Shown: positions 8,539 to 18,769, counted from the stretch's first letter. The stretch: DNA of 64,000 nucleotides from Pseudoduganella armeniaca (GCF_003028855.1 NZ_CP028324.1:5828001-5892000), one strand, 5' to 3'. Program-made: numbers and translations. Notes: generated from the letters alone by a model not told the origin.

Positions 8539-10503
8539 TCAGGCCGCGGCCTTGGCCTTGCGCTGGTCGCGCGGGAAACGCAGCTGGTAGTGCAGGCCCA
8601 TGCCCGGCGCGCTGTGCACCTTGATGGTGCCGCCCAGCGGGCCCGTGACGAGGTTGTACAGGATGTGCGCGCCCAGGCCGCTGCCGCCGCTGCCGCGCTT
8701 GGTGGTGAAGAACGGGTCGAACAGCTGGGCCAGCGTGGCCTGGTCCATGCCGATGCCGTCGTCGCTGTAGTCGAATTGCACGTGGTCGCCATCGAGCTTG
8801 CCCGTGATGCGGATGGTGCCGCCATGGTCGTCGTCGAAGCCGTGCACCAGCGAGTTGACCACCATGTTCGTGACGATCTGCGACACCGCGCCGGGGAAGC
8901 TGTCCAGCTGGATGTCGGCCGGGCAGTTGACTTCCACCTTGACCGGCTTGCCCTTCAGCTTGGGTTGCAGCGACAGCAGCACCTCGTCCAGGTACTTGGC
9001 CAGGTTGAAGCTGCGGATGTTCTCGGACGACTGGTCGACCGCCACCTGCTTGAAGCTGCGCACCAGCGCGGCCGCGCGCTGCGTATTGGTCGTCATGATG
9101 CGCAGCGACTGGTCCACCGTGTCGAAGAAACCGTTCAGGCCCTCCTCGTCCAGCTGGCCCGCCGCCAGGTCTTCCTTGACCAGCTTCAGTTCCTGCACCA
9201 GGTGGCTGGTCGCCGTGACGCAGATGCCCAGCGGCGTATTGATCTCGTGCGCCACGCCCGCCACCAGGCGCCCCAGCGACGCCAGCTTCTCCTGCCGCAC
9301 CAGTTCCGACTGCGCCGCCTGCAACTGCTGCAAGGCGGTGTTCAGTGCCGCGTTCTGCTCCTCCAGCGACGCCTTGGCGCGCCGGATCGCCCGGTCCGAT
9401 TGCATGCGCGCCAGCGCCACCGCGACGTGGCTGGCCATGAAGGCCAGGATGTCGAGGTCGTACTGGGTATACACGACCGAGTTGTCGTAGCTTTGCACGA
9501 TGATGACGCCATAGGCCTGTTCGCCCAGCAGCATCGGCGCGCCCATCCAGCTGGCGATGTCGCGGCTGCCCAGCGGTGCGTCGATCTCGCCCGCGGCCAC
9601 CAGTTCCGCGTAGCGCGTCGCGTCCAGTAGCTCCGGGCGCTTGTGCTTCAGTACATACGAGCTCGCCCCCAGGCCGTAGCGGAAACGCTTGACCGGCGCC
9701 TCGGCATGCTTTTCGTCGACGAAGTACGGCACGCTGATTTCGTCGGTGTCCGGGTGGTACAGCGCGATCAGGAAATTACGGACCGGGATCAGGCTGCTGA
9801 TGATCTCGTGCAGGCGCGCCGGCAGCGCGCCCGAATCGGAAGCCGATGCCGACAGGCTGGCGATCTCGTACAGCGCCCGCTGCAGGTCTTCCGCGCGGCG
9901 CCGCTCGGCCACCTCGTGCTCCAGGCGCAAGGTGCGCTCGCGCACGGCGCGCTCCAGCCGGTCCATGCTTTGCAGGCCCTGCAAGGCGGACGACACGTGG
10001 TTGGCGATCAGCGCGAACAGCGCCTGGTCTTCCTCGCTGAACGTGTGGCGCGGGTCATAGGTCTGGATGACGATGGCGCCCAGTGCCTGCTGGTTGTGGT
10101 CCAGCAGCGGGCAGCCCATCCAGTGTTCGGAGACGGTGCCCTGCCCGATCAGCTCACCGTGGCTCTGGCGCGAGATGTGCTCGGCGGCCGTCATCACGAG
10201 GCGCTGGCGGTTCATGATCACCCACGCCGTCGGCGATTGCTCCGGGGAGGCCAGCTGCACGACCTCATGCGGGTCCGGCGCGGCGTCCACCTCGTCGACG
10301 TAATAGACGAAGCGCACCGCGTGCGGGTCGCCGTCACGCTCGTTCAGCGCCACATAGAAGTTGGCCGCGTACATGATGCGGCCCAGCGCCCCGTGCACGG
10401 CACGCAGGAACTGGACGATGTCGGTGCAGCTGGTGGACAGCTGGCCGATTTCCAGCAGCATGGATTGGACGGCTTCGAGACGGCGCAGGCGGACTTCCAT
10501 CAT
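8539..10503 (-). CDS. Sensor histidine kinase with two GAF domains (GAF-GAF-HisKA-HATPase_c)
   Basis: A 654-residue soluble kinase without transmembrane segments. Two homologous GAF-like repeats occur: about residues 10-190 (IMYAANFYVALNERDGD to FALIANHVSSALQ) and about 225-390 (PVRNFLIALYHPDTDEIS to FMASHVAVALARM), joined by a coiled coil. The kinase core has H419 in GVAHEINTPLG, an N box NMVVNSLVHGF, G1 SDDGIGMD, an F box DPFFTTKRG and G2 GSGLGAHI. The start at 10503 (MMEVRLRRLE) has AGGGA before it and a TATATT-like -10 upstream; the longer frame adds 20 unrelated residues. The ligand of the GAF domains is unknown and no response regulator is adjacent on this strand. The HD-GYP regulator 2 kb away is a possible partner, but only by proximity. 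Confidence 0.92.
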   Translation of the reverse strand: MMEVRLRRLEAVQSMLLEIGQLSTSCTDIVQFLRAVHGALGRIMYAANFYVALNERDGDPHAVRFVYYVDEVDAAPDPHEVVQLASPEQSPTAWVIMNRQRLVMTAAEHISRQSHGELIGQGTVSEHWMGCPLLDHNQQALGAIVIQTYDPRHTFSEEDQALFALIANHVSSALQGLQSMDRLERAVRERTLRLEHEVAERRRAEDLQRALYEIASLSASASDSGALPARLHEIISSLIPVRNFLIALYHPDTDEISVPYFVDEKHAEAPVKRFRYGLGASSYVLKHKRPELLDATRYAELVAAGEIDAPLGSRDIASWMGAPMLLGEQAYGVIIVQSYDNSVVYTQYDLDILAFMASHVAVALARMQSDRAIRRAKASLEEQNAALNTALQQLQAAQSELVRQEKLASLGRLVAGVAHEINTPLGICVTATSHLVQELKLVKEDLAAGQLDEEGLNGFFDTVDQSLRIMTTNTQRAAALVRSFKQVAVDQSSENIRSFNLAKYLDEVLLSLQPKLKGKPVKVEVNCPADIQLDSFPGAVSQIVTNMVVNSLVHGFDDDHGGTIRITGKLDGDHVQFDYSDDGIGMDQATLAQLFDPFFTTKRGSGGSGLGAHILYNLVTGPLGGTIKVHSAPGMGLHYQLRFPRDQRKAKAAA

Positions 10504-10582
10504 ATTCCCTGAAATTAATGCATCCGGGCAATATAACAGGGCCGCCAGGCGGAAGCCAGCCACAGCTTCCTAAAAGCAACAG

Positions 10583-11089
10583 TCAGCGCGGCTTGCGGAA
10601 GCCGTCCTCGATCCAGTCGCTGGCGCTGGTGGGGCTCAGCTTGAAATCCGGCCGCACCCGTACCGATGCCAGTTCGTCACCATACTGGTCGACGGCGGAG
10701 AGGACGGCGTAGGCGTCGTCCTCGTCCGGCACGATGTCCAACTTGACGGTGACAGGGCCGTCGTCGGTGGTCACGCGCACGTTCTTGTGCAGCCTGGCGT
10801 GCAGTTGCTGCTCGTGGCGACGCAGTACCTCGTTGGCCGTCTTCACCAGCGTGTGGAAGGCGGAGATGTCGAGCGGCTTGGGGTTTTTCTTGTCGCGCCC
10901 CATCGTCCAGGGACCGACCAGTGCCGGTTCCGGTTCGCCGTCCTTGATCATGGCGACGGCCCAGCCTTCGTCGTCGTCGTTCTTGATGACGCGGGCGGTC
11001 CAGCCCTGGCCCTGCCACACGCGCGCCTCCTGGATCAGGGCGCCTTCTTCTTCATGCTGTTCCTGCTGCTGCTCGTTCGAATCGTCCAT
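10583..11089 (-). CDS. Conserved hypothetical protein, acidic N terminus
   Basis: 168 residues, not recognised. The start at 11089 has AAGGAAA upstream, whereas the earlier in-frame codons translate the GC-rich leader. The N terminus is Gln/Glu-rich (DSNEQQQEQHEEEG). The body is mixed alpha/beta with GWTARVIKNDDDEGWAVAMI, then PALVGPWTMGRDKKNPKPLD, then a helix FHTLVKTANEVLRRHEQQL. It has no signal peptide, membrane segment or cysteine motif. A TATCAT hexamer (minus strand, 11117-11122) is a plausible -10. It lies immediately upstream of the kinase gene on the same strand, with a gap of about 80 bp that includes that gene's own promoter, so co-transcription is possible but not required. Confidence 0.7.
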   Translation of the reverse strand: MDDSNEQQQEQHEEEGALIQEARVWQGQGWTARVIKNDDDEGWAVAMIKDGEPEPALVGPWTMGRDKKNPKPLDISAFHTLVKTANEVLRRHEQQLHARLHKNVRVTTDDGPVTVKLDIVPDEDDAYAVLSAVDQYGDELASVRVRPDFKLSPTSASDWIEDGFRKPR

Positions 11090-11292
11090 GCCGCGGTTTC
11101 CTTGGAAAGGCCAGCATGATAGCAGTTGGCGGCGCTTTTTTCGCGCGCTGGCGCGCGCCGCGAAATTGATGCCGCTCAGGCGCGCGCACGGCACTTCACC
11201 CCGCCGTATCTGCCGTCCGTCGCAATCCACTCGCCCCGCCCAGGGCCGCCGCGTACAGTGCAACCATCGCACAACGCCCTTCGGAGCCCATC

Positions 11293-11673
11293 ATGAAAAA
11301 GCTGCTTGCCGTGACCCTGATCGTCCTGCTGTCGATCGCCGCGCTGAACGCCATCGACGCGCACGACTGGTATTTCCGCATCGACGACGATGAAGTGGGC
11401 GGCCCGTTCGGCGCGCTGCTGGGCATGTTCTTCGCGGGTGGCGGCATCCTGCTGGCGACCGTGATCGTGGCGGCCGTCGCCGTGTTCCTGTGCTTCCTGT
11501 TTGCCAGCCTGGGCGTCGTCGTCATCGTCGGACTGGTGCTGGCTTGCGTCGTGCTGGCCGCGCTGGTCGCGCCGCTGCTGCTGCCGGTGCTGATCCCGCT
11601 GGCCATCCTGTGGTACATCGCCCGCCGCAACCGGGCCAAGCGTGAACAGGCCCTGAAGGCGGCCGCGGTGTGA
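11293..11673 (+). CDS. Small integral membrane protein
   Basis: 126 residues with three strongly hydrophobic segments: residues 1-20 (a signal anchor, KKLLAVTLIVLLSIAALNA), about 42-75 and about 77-108. The tail is basic (ARRNRAKREQ) and probably cytoplasmic. A short acidic stretch YFRIDDDEVGG lies between the first two. A GGAG element precedes the ATG and TACAGT (about 11254) may be its -10. No family is recognised. It converges on queC with only 4 bp between the stops. Confidence 0.75.
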   Translation: MKKLLAVTLIVLLSIAALNAIDAHDWYFRIDDDEVGGPFGALLGMFFAGGGILLATVIVAAVAVFLCFLFASLGVVVIVGLVLACVVLAALVAPLLLPVLIPLAILWYIARRNRAKREQALKAAAV

Positions 11674-11677
11674 CGCT

Positions 11678-12382
11678 TCAGCCGTGGCGCGCGGCGTATT
11701 CCTGGTAGCCGCGGGCCCGCAGCGCGCAGGCCGGGCACTCGCCGCAGCCGTAGCCCCAGTCGTGCAGCGCGCCGCGCTCGCCCTTGTAGCAGGTGTGGGT
11801 GTCGGCGCGGATCAGGTCCACCAGCGCCTGGCCGCCCAGGCGCTCGGCCAGCTCCCACGTCTCGGCCTTGTCCAGCCACATCAGCGGCGTCTCGAGCTTG
11901 ACCCGCGTGTCCATGCCCAGGTTCAGCGCCACCTGCAGCGCCTTCATCGTGTCGTCGCGGCAGTCCGGGTAGCCCGAGAAATCGGTCTCGCACATGCCGC
12001 CCACCAGCACGTTCAGGCCGCGCCGGTAGGCCAGGGTGGCGGCGACCATCATGAACATCAGGTTGCGCCCCGGGACGAAGGTGTTCGGCAGGCCGTTGGC
12101 CTGCATCGTGATCTCGATATCCTCCGTCATCGCCGTGTGCGACAGCTGCTTGATCAGGCCCAGGTCGACCATGTGGTCCTCGCCCAGCTTGGCCGCCCAA
12201 TCGGGCCGCTGCGCGCGCAGCTTGCCCAGCAGCTCCGGTCGCATGGTCAGCTCGATGGCGTGGCGCTGGCCGTAGTCGAAGCCGATGGTTTCCACCCGCG
12301 CGTAGCGGTCCAGGGCCCAGGCCAGGCACGTCGTCGAATCCTGCCCGCCGCTGAACAGGACGAGGGCCGCATCGGTTTTCAT
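11678..12382 (-). CDS. queC: 7-cyano-7-deazaguanine synthase
   Basis: QueC converts 7-carboxy-7-deazaguanine to preQ0 with ATP and ammonia in queuosine biosynthesis. The 234-residue length is normal. The PP-loop SGGQDS is at residues 11-16, followed by GFDYGQRHAIE, the conserved FVPGRNLMFM and GGMCETDFSGYPDCR, and the C-terminal zinc site with four cysteines in CYKGERGALHDWGYGCGECPAC. Other que genes are not in the window. No preQ1-type riboswitch is evident in the 160 bp shared with tamA. Confidence 0.96.
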   Translation of the reverse strand: MKTDAALVLFSGGQDSTTCLAWALDRYARVETIGFDYGQRHAIELTMRPELLGKLRAQRPDWAAKLGEDHMVDLGLIKQLSHTAMTEDIEITMQANGLPNTFVPGRNLMFMMVAATLAYRRGLNVLVGGMCETDFSGYPDCRDDTMKALQVALNLGMDTRVKLETPLMWLDKAETWELAERLGGQALVDLIRADTHTCYKGERGALHDWGYGCGECPACALRARGYQEYAARHG

Positions 12383-12546
12383 ATTGCAATCTTTCTATCA
12401 AGTCGACCAAGTTCCGGGCGGGAGTTATCGGAACGCCATCGCGGCGCTTTATCCAGTACCATCCACATATATTCACTCAACCGTTGCCGTCGAGCGCAAC
12501 CCACCGGAAGAAAAAACGAATTTTGGCATATGTCGCGACAAAAGTA

Positions 12547-14334
12547 ATGCAGCGGGTAGCGCTCGCCTGCGCCGCACTGGCCCTGCCGCTGGCCGTGCTG
12601 GCGGCCGACGGCTTGCAGTACAACGTGCGTATCAACGCGCCCGGCGATCTGGACGACCTGCTGGAGGAAAACCTCGACCTGCTGCGCTACCGCGGCAATC
12701 CGCGCACCGACCGCGAGCAGTTGCGCCGCATGGTGCGCACCACGCCAGCCCAGGCCAAGACGCTGCTGGCCACCGAAGGCTACTACAGCCCGGAAGTGAC
12801 GGTACGGCTGGACGACAGCGGCGGCACGCCCAACGTCATCGTCGATGTCACGCCGGGCGAGCCGGTGCTGGTGGGCGCCGTCGAGATCGTGCTGAACGGC
12901 TTCGAATCGACGGGAGAAAGCCCGTTCGACAAGGAGGCGCTGCGCGCCAGCTGGCCGCTGCCCGAGGGCGAAATCTTCAAGCAGGACGACTGGGAACGGG
13001 CCAAGCGCGCCATCCTGCGCGCCGTCGTGCAGACGCGCTACCCGCGCGCCCAGCTGACCGAAAGCGTGGCCACCGTCGATCCGGAAACGCACCGCGCGCT
13101 GCTGCGCGTGGCGCTGGACAGCGGGCCGGAAATGCGCTTCGGCGAACTGAAGATCGAAGGCCTGAAGCGCTATCCGGAGTCCGTCATCCGCAACCTGAAC
13201 GTCATCCAGCCGGGCGACGTCTACAACGAGGCCGCCCTGCAGTCCTTCCAGGCCAAGCTGCAGGACACCGGCTATTTCTCCGGCGTGGAGGTGAGCGCCG
13301 ACCTGAACGCGCTGATCAGCCAGCAGCGCGACGCGGCCGCGGACAAGCAGGCCGGCACGCCGCAGCCGGCCACGATCGCGCCACTGCCGCTGCTGGTGCG
13401 GGTGGTCGAAAACAAGCGCAAGAACGCCAGCGTCGGCGTCGGTATCTCGACCAACACGGGCGCGCGCACGTCGGTCTCGTACGACGATCTCGCCATCTGG
13501 GGCCTGCGCATGAAAAGTGCGCTGACCCTGGAGCAGAAAAAGCAGAACGCGCACGCGGATTTCTTCTTCCCGACGACAAAAGACGGCTACAACGACAGCT
13601 TCGGCGCCGCGCTCGATCGCGAGGACATCGAAGGCGAGACGATCCGCAGCGCTTCCGTGTACGGCAAGCGCGCCTGGGGCACGCCGCAGCTCGAGCGCAG
13701 CATCTCGGCCGAGTACCTGAACGAATCGCGCAGTGTCGCCGGCGCCGAGCCCACGCATGCGGCCAGCCTGCCATTCACGTATGCGGTCACGTGGCGCAAG
13801 CTGGACAACCTGGTGTTCCCCACCAAGGGCTATGTGCTGAACGCCACCGCCGGTGGCGCCGTGCTGCCGATCCTGACGGACGAAAAGTTCATCCGCGTCA
13901 CCGCGCGCGGCATCACCTACCGCCCGCTCAATCCGAAAAACCTGTTCATCTTCCGCGGTGAACTGGGCGCGCTGAAGTCCGGGAACAAGCACGGCGTGCC
14001 GGCCACCTACCTGTTCCGCGCCGGCGGCGACAATTCCGTGCGCGGCTACGGCTACCAGGAGCTGGGCGTGCGCGAAGGCGATGCCACCGTGGGCGGCCGT
14101 TATCTGCTGACGGCCAGCGCCGAATACCAGTACTGGTTCAAGCCCAACTGGGGCGCCGCCGCGTTCTACGACACCGGCAACGCGGCCGATTCGTTGTCCG
14201 ACATCCACCCGAAATCGGGTTACGGCATCGGCGCGCGCTACAAGAGCCCCGTGGGGCCGATCAACGTGGACCTGGCCTACGGCCACGCCGTGCGCAAGGG
14301 CCGCCTGCACTTCTCTCTGGGATTCACCTTCTGA
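12547..14334 (+). CDS. tamA: Translocation and assembly module outer-membrane protein TamA
   Basis: An Omp85-family barrel that works with TamB in outer-membrane biogenesis. Start 12547 gives the signal peptide MQRVALACAALALPLAVLAADG; the frame extends to a TTG at 12484 but that would bury the signal. The mature N-terminal half holds the POTRA-like repeats (residues about 25-275, e.g. FGELKIEGLKRYPESVIRNL) and the C-terminal half is the surface-antigen barrel, with GGDNSVRGYGYQELG (the conserved RGY of strand 13) and a terminal strand LHFSLGFTF ending in Phe, the BAM signal. The stop overlaps the tamB start by one base, typical of this operon. No clear SD is seen. Confidence 0.95.
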   Translation: MQRVALACAALALPLAVLAADGLQYNVRINAPGDLDDLLEENLDLLRYRGNPRTDREQLRRMVRTTPAQAKTLLATEGYYSPEVTVRLDDSGGTPNVIVDVTPGEPVLVGAVEIVLNGFESTGESPFDKEALRASWPLPEGEIFKQDDWERAKRAILRAVVQTRYPRAQLTESVATVDPETHRALLRVALDSGPEMRFGELKIEGLKRYPESVIRNLNVIQPGDVYNEAALQSFQAKLQDTGYFSGVEVSADLNALISQQRDAAADKQAGTPQPATIAPLPLLVRVVENKRKNASVGVGISTNTGARTSVSYDDLAIWGLRMKSALTLEQKKQNAHADFFFPTTKDGYNDSFGAALDREDIEGETIRSASVYGKRAWGTPQLERSISAEYLNESRSVAGAEPTHAASLPFTYAVTWRKLDNLVFPTKGYVLNATAGGAVLPILTDEKFIRVTARGITYRPLNPKNLFIFRGELGALKSGNKHGVPATYLFRAGGDNSVRGYGYQELGVREGDATVGGRYLLTASAEYQYWFKPNWGAAAFYDTGNAADSLSDIHPKSGYGIGARYKSPVGPINVDLAYGHAVRKGRLHFSLGFTF

Positions 14335-17300
14335 TGGCCGGCACCGACAATCAAGACACCACGCCCGAGACCACGCCGGCCACGCCGAAACCGCGCCGCT
14401 GGCTGCGCCGCACGCTGATCGGCGCCGGCGTCACCGTCGTCGTGCTGGGCGGCGCCGTCTGGCTGCTGGGCCGCGAGACCACGCTGCAGCAGATCGCCCA
14501 GCGCGTGGCGCGAGCCTCCGGCGGCTCGGTCACGCTGACGGGCGTCACCGGCTCGCTGTACGACCACATGCACATCGGCCGCCTGGTCTACAAGGGCAAG
14601 GGCAGCACGATCACCGCCGACAATATCGACGTCGACTGGTCGCCGCTGCAGTTCTTCTCCAGCGGGATCGAGATCAGCAAGCTGCGCGTGGCCAATGTGC
14701 TGGTGCAGAGCACCGGCCCCTCCGAGCCGCTGGTGATGCCGGCCACGCTGGCACCGCCGTTCCGCATCACGGTGGCGGACGCGGGACTGACGAAACTCGT
14801 CATGGTCGATGAAAAAGGCGGCCGTAACGAAGTGAGCGCCATCCACGCGGCCCTGTTCGGCGACAAGAGCCGCTGGCAGCTGAAGAACGCCACGGCGCTG
14901 ACGCCGATCGGCAAGCTGGCGGCCGATGCCACCATCGGCGCGCAAAAACCCTTCGCCCTGGAGGGCAAGGCCAGCCTGAGCGAAGTACATTACGCGCCCG
15001 GCCAGGCCCCGGCCCAGCTGGCGGCGGCCGTCACCGGCAACCTGGGGCTGATGACGGTGGCCGTCAAAGGCACGTCGGCCAATGCCAACGGCGACGGCGT
15101 CGTCACCATCGCGCCGTTCGACAAGATCCCGCTGCGCACGGCGGACGTGCGCGCGTATGGCGTCGATCCTTCCCGCTTCCAGTCGGCCTGGCCCAAGGCC
15201 ACGCTGAACATGGAGCTGAAGGCGCAGATCGGCAACAGCCAGAACGTCTCCGGCAACCTGGCGCTGACGAATACGGCCGAACCGGGCCCGATCGACCAGG
15301 GTCGCCTGCCGCTGCGCGCCGTCACGGCGCGCCTGGGCGGCACGCTGACGGTCGCCACGCTCGATACGCTGCTGATCGACCTGGGCGCGGCGGGTAAATT
15401 CACCGGCGGCGGCAACGTGCGCCGCACGGGACCGGAAGGCGGCATCGAGACGGCCGAATTCAAGCTGCACACCGACCGCATCGACCTGCACGCGCTGCAC
15501 GGCAGCGCCAACCCGACCGCCATCGCCGGCGACATCACGGCCCGCAGCACGGGCGAGAAACAGGCGTTCAACGTGAACCTGGCGGAAAAAAACCTGCGCC
15601 TGACCGCCCAGGCCACGCTGGACGGCGCCGTCGTCGACATCACGCAGGCGCGCCTGCAGGCGCAGCGCGGCAGCGTCAACCTGACGGGCCGGGCCAGCCT
15701 GAAGGACGACAAGCCGTTCAAGCTTGCCGCCACCGTCGATCACTTCGACCCGTCCGCGCTGGGTGCCTTGCCGCAGGCGGACCTGAACGCAACGTTGAAC
15801 GCGGCCGGCAAGCTGGTGCCCTCGTGGAACCTGGGCGCCGACTTCACGATCCGCCCCAGCCGCTTGTTCGGCCAGCCGCTGGCCGGCAGCGGCAAGCTGC
15901 GCGCGGACGCGCAGCACCTGACGGACATCGCCGCCACGCTGGCGTTGGGCCAGAACACGGCACAACTGGACGGCGACTTCGGCCTGCCCGCCGAAAAGCT
16001 GAACTGGAAGGTCGATGCGCAGCAGCTCTCCGCCGTGCGTGCCGACCTGGCCGGCGCGGTGAACGCGAGCGGCGTCGCCACCGGCGGCTATGCCGCGCCG
16101 CGCACCTCGTTCGACGCGCAGGCGCGCGGCCTGGCCATGACGGGCGCCAAGGTGCGCGCACCGGAAAGCCTGATCCGCGCGTCCGGCCAGTTCGCGCTGG
16201 CGGGCAAGGACAAGCAGCCCGAAGTCACCATGACGGGCAGTGCCAGCAAGGTCAACCCGGCCGCCTTTGCCGCCGAGGTGCCGGCCGGCAGCATCAATGC
16301 GGAGTTCAGCGGCAGCGCGCGGCTGGCGGCCGACTGGCGCGCCAACGTCGATGCGAGGCTGCTGCCCGCTTCCACCTTGCAAGGCGCGCCGCTGGCCGGT
16401 TACGCCAAGGTCAATGGCAACCACGTCCACGTCGACAATGCCGACGTCGACCTGCGCCTGGGTCCGAACAGCCTGCAGGCGAAAGGCGCGTTTGGCGCGC
16501 CGCGCGACCGGCTCGACTGGAAGCTCGATGCGCCGCAACTGTCCAGCCTCGGCCCCGGCTTCGGTGGCGTGCTGCGCGGTTCCGGCACGGCGGGCGGCAC
16601 GATGGACAAGCCGCAGCTCTCGTTCGGCCTGGAAGGCAATACGCTGCGCTTCCTGACGCAGCATCAGATCCGCGCCCTGAAAGCCACCGGCACCCTGGGC
16701 AACGTGGAAGCGCTGGTGGCCGACATCGACGTGACCGGTTATTCGTCGCCTGCCCTGACCCTGGATCGCGCCCGCTTCCAGAGCAGCGGCACGCGCGCCA
16801 ACCATACCTTCGTGCTGACGGCGGCCAACCAGGACTTCGACGCGGCCATGCGCATCCACGGCGGCTTCGCCGTCGACACGTGGACCGGCGCCATCGAAAC
16901 CCTGCAGAACCGCGGCCGCTTCGCCCTGAATCTACAAGCGCCAGCGCCGCTGCGGATCGCGGCACCGAAAGGACGCGGCGTGATGGGCCTGGCCGCACCG
17001 GAACAGATCGCGCTGGCCAATGCCGTGATCCGCCTGCCGGACGGCAGCATCCGCGTGGAGAACCTGGAGAAGAACGGCACGCGCTGGAAGAGCCGCGGCG
17101 TCGCCGCCGGCGTACCCGCATCGTATTTGGCGCAGCTGTCGAGCGCCTGGCGCAACAACGTCAAGTCCGACCTGACCCTGGGCGCCAACTGGGCGGTGGA
17201 GCTGGCCGCGCCGGTCGCCACCGGCGCGGCGCCGGCGCTGGACGGCTCGGTGCAGGTGTTCCGCGAAAAAGGCGACATCGTCATGACGGGCGGCGACAAG

Positions 17301-18752
17301 CCGTTCGCGCTGGGGCTGACGCAGCTGCAGGCCGGCGTCGACGTGGCCGGCAATACGCTGCGCATGCAATTGGCACTGGACGGCAGCCGCGCCGGCCAGG
17401 TCAAGCTGGCGGCGGCCGCGCAGTTGCGCAACGGCCGTATCCCGAGCGACAGCCCGCTCAATGCGAGCGGCAGCATCAACATCCCGTCGATCGCCTGGCT
17501 GGCGCCGCTGGCCGGCATGGAAGGGCTGGAGCTGGACGGCGCGCTCAAGGGCGCCTTGGCGGGCAACGGCACCGTCGGCGCGCCGTCCTTGAACGGCGAC
17601 GTGACGGGCTCGAACCTGGTCGTCAACTGGGCCGAACAGGGCGTGCGGCTGCGTAATGGACAACTGCAGGCGGCGATCGCTGGCGACCGCCTGGCGGTGC
17701 AGCGCCTGCACTTCGAGGGCCGCACCGGCCGCGCCGATGCCGAGGGCTGGGCGCGCCTGGCCAACGGCGAGGCGACGATGCAGCTCAAGCTCACGGCTGA
17801 CAAGCTGGAAGCGCTGTCGCGCCCCGACCGCACACTGGTGCTGACGGGCGAGAGCTCGCTGGTGCGCGACGCCAAGCGCTTCCAGCTGAACGGCAGGTTC
17901 CGCGCCGACCGCGGCGACATCGAACTGCCGTCCGAGAACGCGCCAACGATCAGCGACGACGTCGTGATCCTCGGCCGCAGCAAGCCGACGTTCAAGGAGG
18001 CCGCCGAATCGATGCCGCTGAACGTGGACCTGGAAGCGGACCTGGGCGACGACTTCCGCCTGCGCGGCAAGGGCCTGGACGCCTACCTGGCCGGCGCCGT
18101 GCACGTGCGCATGGCCGACCGCCGGCCACCGCGCGTGAACGGCAGCATCCGCGTGGTCAGCGGGACCTACGCGGCGTATGGCCAGAAGCTCTCCATCGAC
18201 CGCGGCGTCATCAACTTCACGGGCGCCTACGACAACCCGGGCCTGAACATCCTGGCCGTGCGCAAGCGGCCGGAAGGCACGGAGACGTCGGAGACCAACG
18301 TGGAAGCCGGGGTCGAGGTGCGCGGCACGGCGCTGGCGCCGCAGGCCCGGCTGGTGTCCACGCCGAGCGTGCCGGACAGCGAGAAGCTGTCGTGGCTGGT
18401 CTTGGGCCACGGCACCCAGGACATGGCCGGCAACGAGATGGGCCTGCTCAGCACCGCCGCCGGCGCCCTGTTTGGCGGCAAGGGCGGCGGCAGCCTGGCC
18501 AACAAGGTCGGCCTGGACGAGCTGGGCGTGGCGCAGGGCAAGGGCAACGGCAATGCTAAGGGGCTGGAGAACACGGTGGTCACCGTCGGCAAGAAGCTGT
18601 CGTCGCGCGCCTACCTGAGCTTCGAGCAGGGCGCGGGCACGGCCACGTCGCTGGTCAAGCTGCGCTACAAGCTCAACCCGCGCATCACGCTGCAGTTGCA
18701 GACCGGGACCAACAATGCGCTGGATGTGCTGTACACCTGGGCGTTTGATTGA
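14334..18752 (+). CDS. tamB: Translocation and assembly module protein TamB (AsmA/DUF490 family)
   Basis: A 1472-residue bridge between inner and outer membrane, thought to carry lipids or aid barrel assembly together with TamA. It has a short Thr/Pro-rich cytoplasmic tail, one inner-membrane anchor (about residues 28-46, LIGAGVTVVVLGGAVWLLG), then a very long series of beta repeats (the hydrophobic groove). The C-terminal DUF490/TamB domain (about 1120-1472) includes RVSGTYAAYGQKLSIDRGV-type strands, PDSEKLSWLVLG and the terminal LQTGTNNALDVLYTWAFD. It starts inside the tamA stop (TGATG). The length is somewhat above the E. coli protein, as is common in Burkholderiales. Confidence 0.95.
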   Translation: MAGTDNQDTTPETTPATPKPRRWLRRTLIGAGVTVVVLGGAVWLLGRETTLQQIAQRVARASGGSVTLTGVTGSLYDHMHIGRLVYKGKGSTITADNIDVDWSPLQFFSSGIEISKLRVANVLVQSTGPSEPLVMPATLAPPFRITVADAGLTKLVMVDEKGGRNEVSAIHAALFGDKSRWQLKNATALTPIGKLAADATIGAQKPFALEGKASLSEVHYAPGQAPAQLAAAVTGNLGLMTVAVKGTSANANGDGVVTIAPFDKIPLRTADVRAYGVDPSRFQSAWPKATLNMELKAQIGNSQNVSGNLALTNTAEPGPIDQGRLPLRAVTARLGGTLTVATLDTLLIDLGAAGKFTGGGNVRRTGPEGGIETAEFKLHTDRIDLHALHGSANPTAIAGDITARSTGEKQAFNVNLAEKNLRLTAQATLDGAVVDITQARLQAQRGSVNLTGRASLKDDKPFKLAATVDHFDPSALGALPQADLNATLNAAGKLVPSWNLGADFTIRPSRLFGQPLAGSGKLRADAQHLTDIAATLALGQNTAQLDGDFGLPAEKLNWKVDAQQLSAVRADLAGAVNASGVATGGYAAPRTSFDAQARGLAMTGAKVRAPESLIRASGQFALAGKDKQPEVTMTGSASKVNPAAFAAEVPAGSINAEFSGSARLAADWRANVDARLLPASTLQGAPLAGYAKVNGNHVHVDNADVDLRLGPNSLQAKGAFGAPRDRLDWKLDAPQLSSLGPGFGGVLRGSGTAGGTMDKPQLSFGLEGNTLRFLTQHQIRALKATGTLGNVEALVADIDVTGYSSPALTLDRARFQSSGTRANHTFVLTAANQDFDAAMRIHGGFAVDTWTGAIETLQNRGRFALNLQAPAPLRIAAPKGRGVMGLAAPEQIALANAVIRLPDGSIRVENLEKNGTRWKSRGVAAGVPASYLAQLSSAWRNNVKSDLTLGANWAVELAAPVATGAAPALDGSVQVFREKGDIVMTGGDKPFALGLTQLQAGVDVAGNTLRMQLALDGSRAGQVKLAAAAQLRNGRIPSDSPLNASGSINIPSIAWLAPLAGMEGLELDGALKGALAGNGTVGAPSLNGDVTGSNLVVNWAEQGVRLRNGQLQAAIAGDRLAVQRLHFEGRTGRADAEGWARLANGEATMQLKLTADKLEALSRPDRTLVLTGESSLVRDAKRFQLNGRFRADRGDIELPSENAPTISDDVVILGRSKPTFKEAAESMPLNVDLEADLGDDFRLRGKGLDAYLAGAVHVRMADRRPPRVNGSIRVVSGTYAAYGQKLSIDRGVINFTGAYDNPGLNILAVRKRPEGTETSETNVEAGVEVRGTALAPQARLVSTPSVPDSEKLSWLVLGHGTQDMAGNEMGLLSTAAGALFGGKGGGSLANKVGLDELGVAQGKGNGNAKGLENTVVTVGKKLSSRAYLSFEQGAGTATSLVKLRYKLNPRITLQLQTGTNNALDVLYTWAFD

Positions 18753-18769
18753 ACCGCCCGCCAACCCGT

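Noticed and set aside
12383..12546. preQ1 riboswitch upstream of queC
   Set aside because: No compact H-type pseudoknot pattern or A-rich tail could be seen next to the queC start.
12384..13961. 525-residue open frame on the plus strand
   Set aside because: Same strand as tamA but another frame; Arg-rich composition, whereas the tamA frame shows signal peptide, POTRA and barrel.
14277..16859. 860-residue open frame on the minus strand
   Set aside because: Antisense shadow of tamB with Arg/Ala/Gln bias and no recognisable domain.
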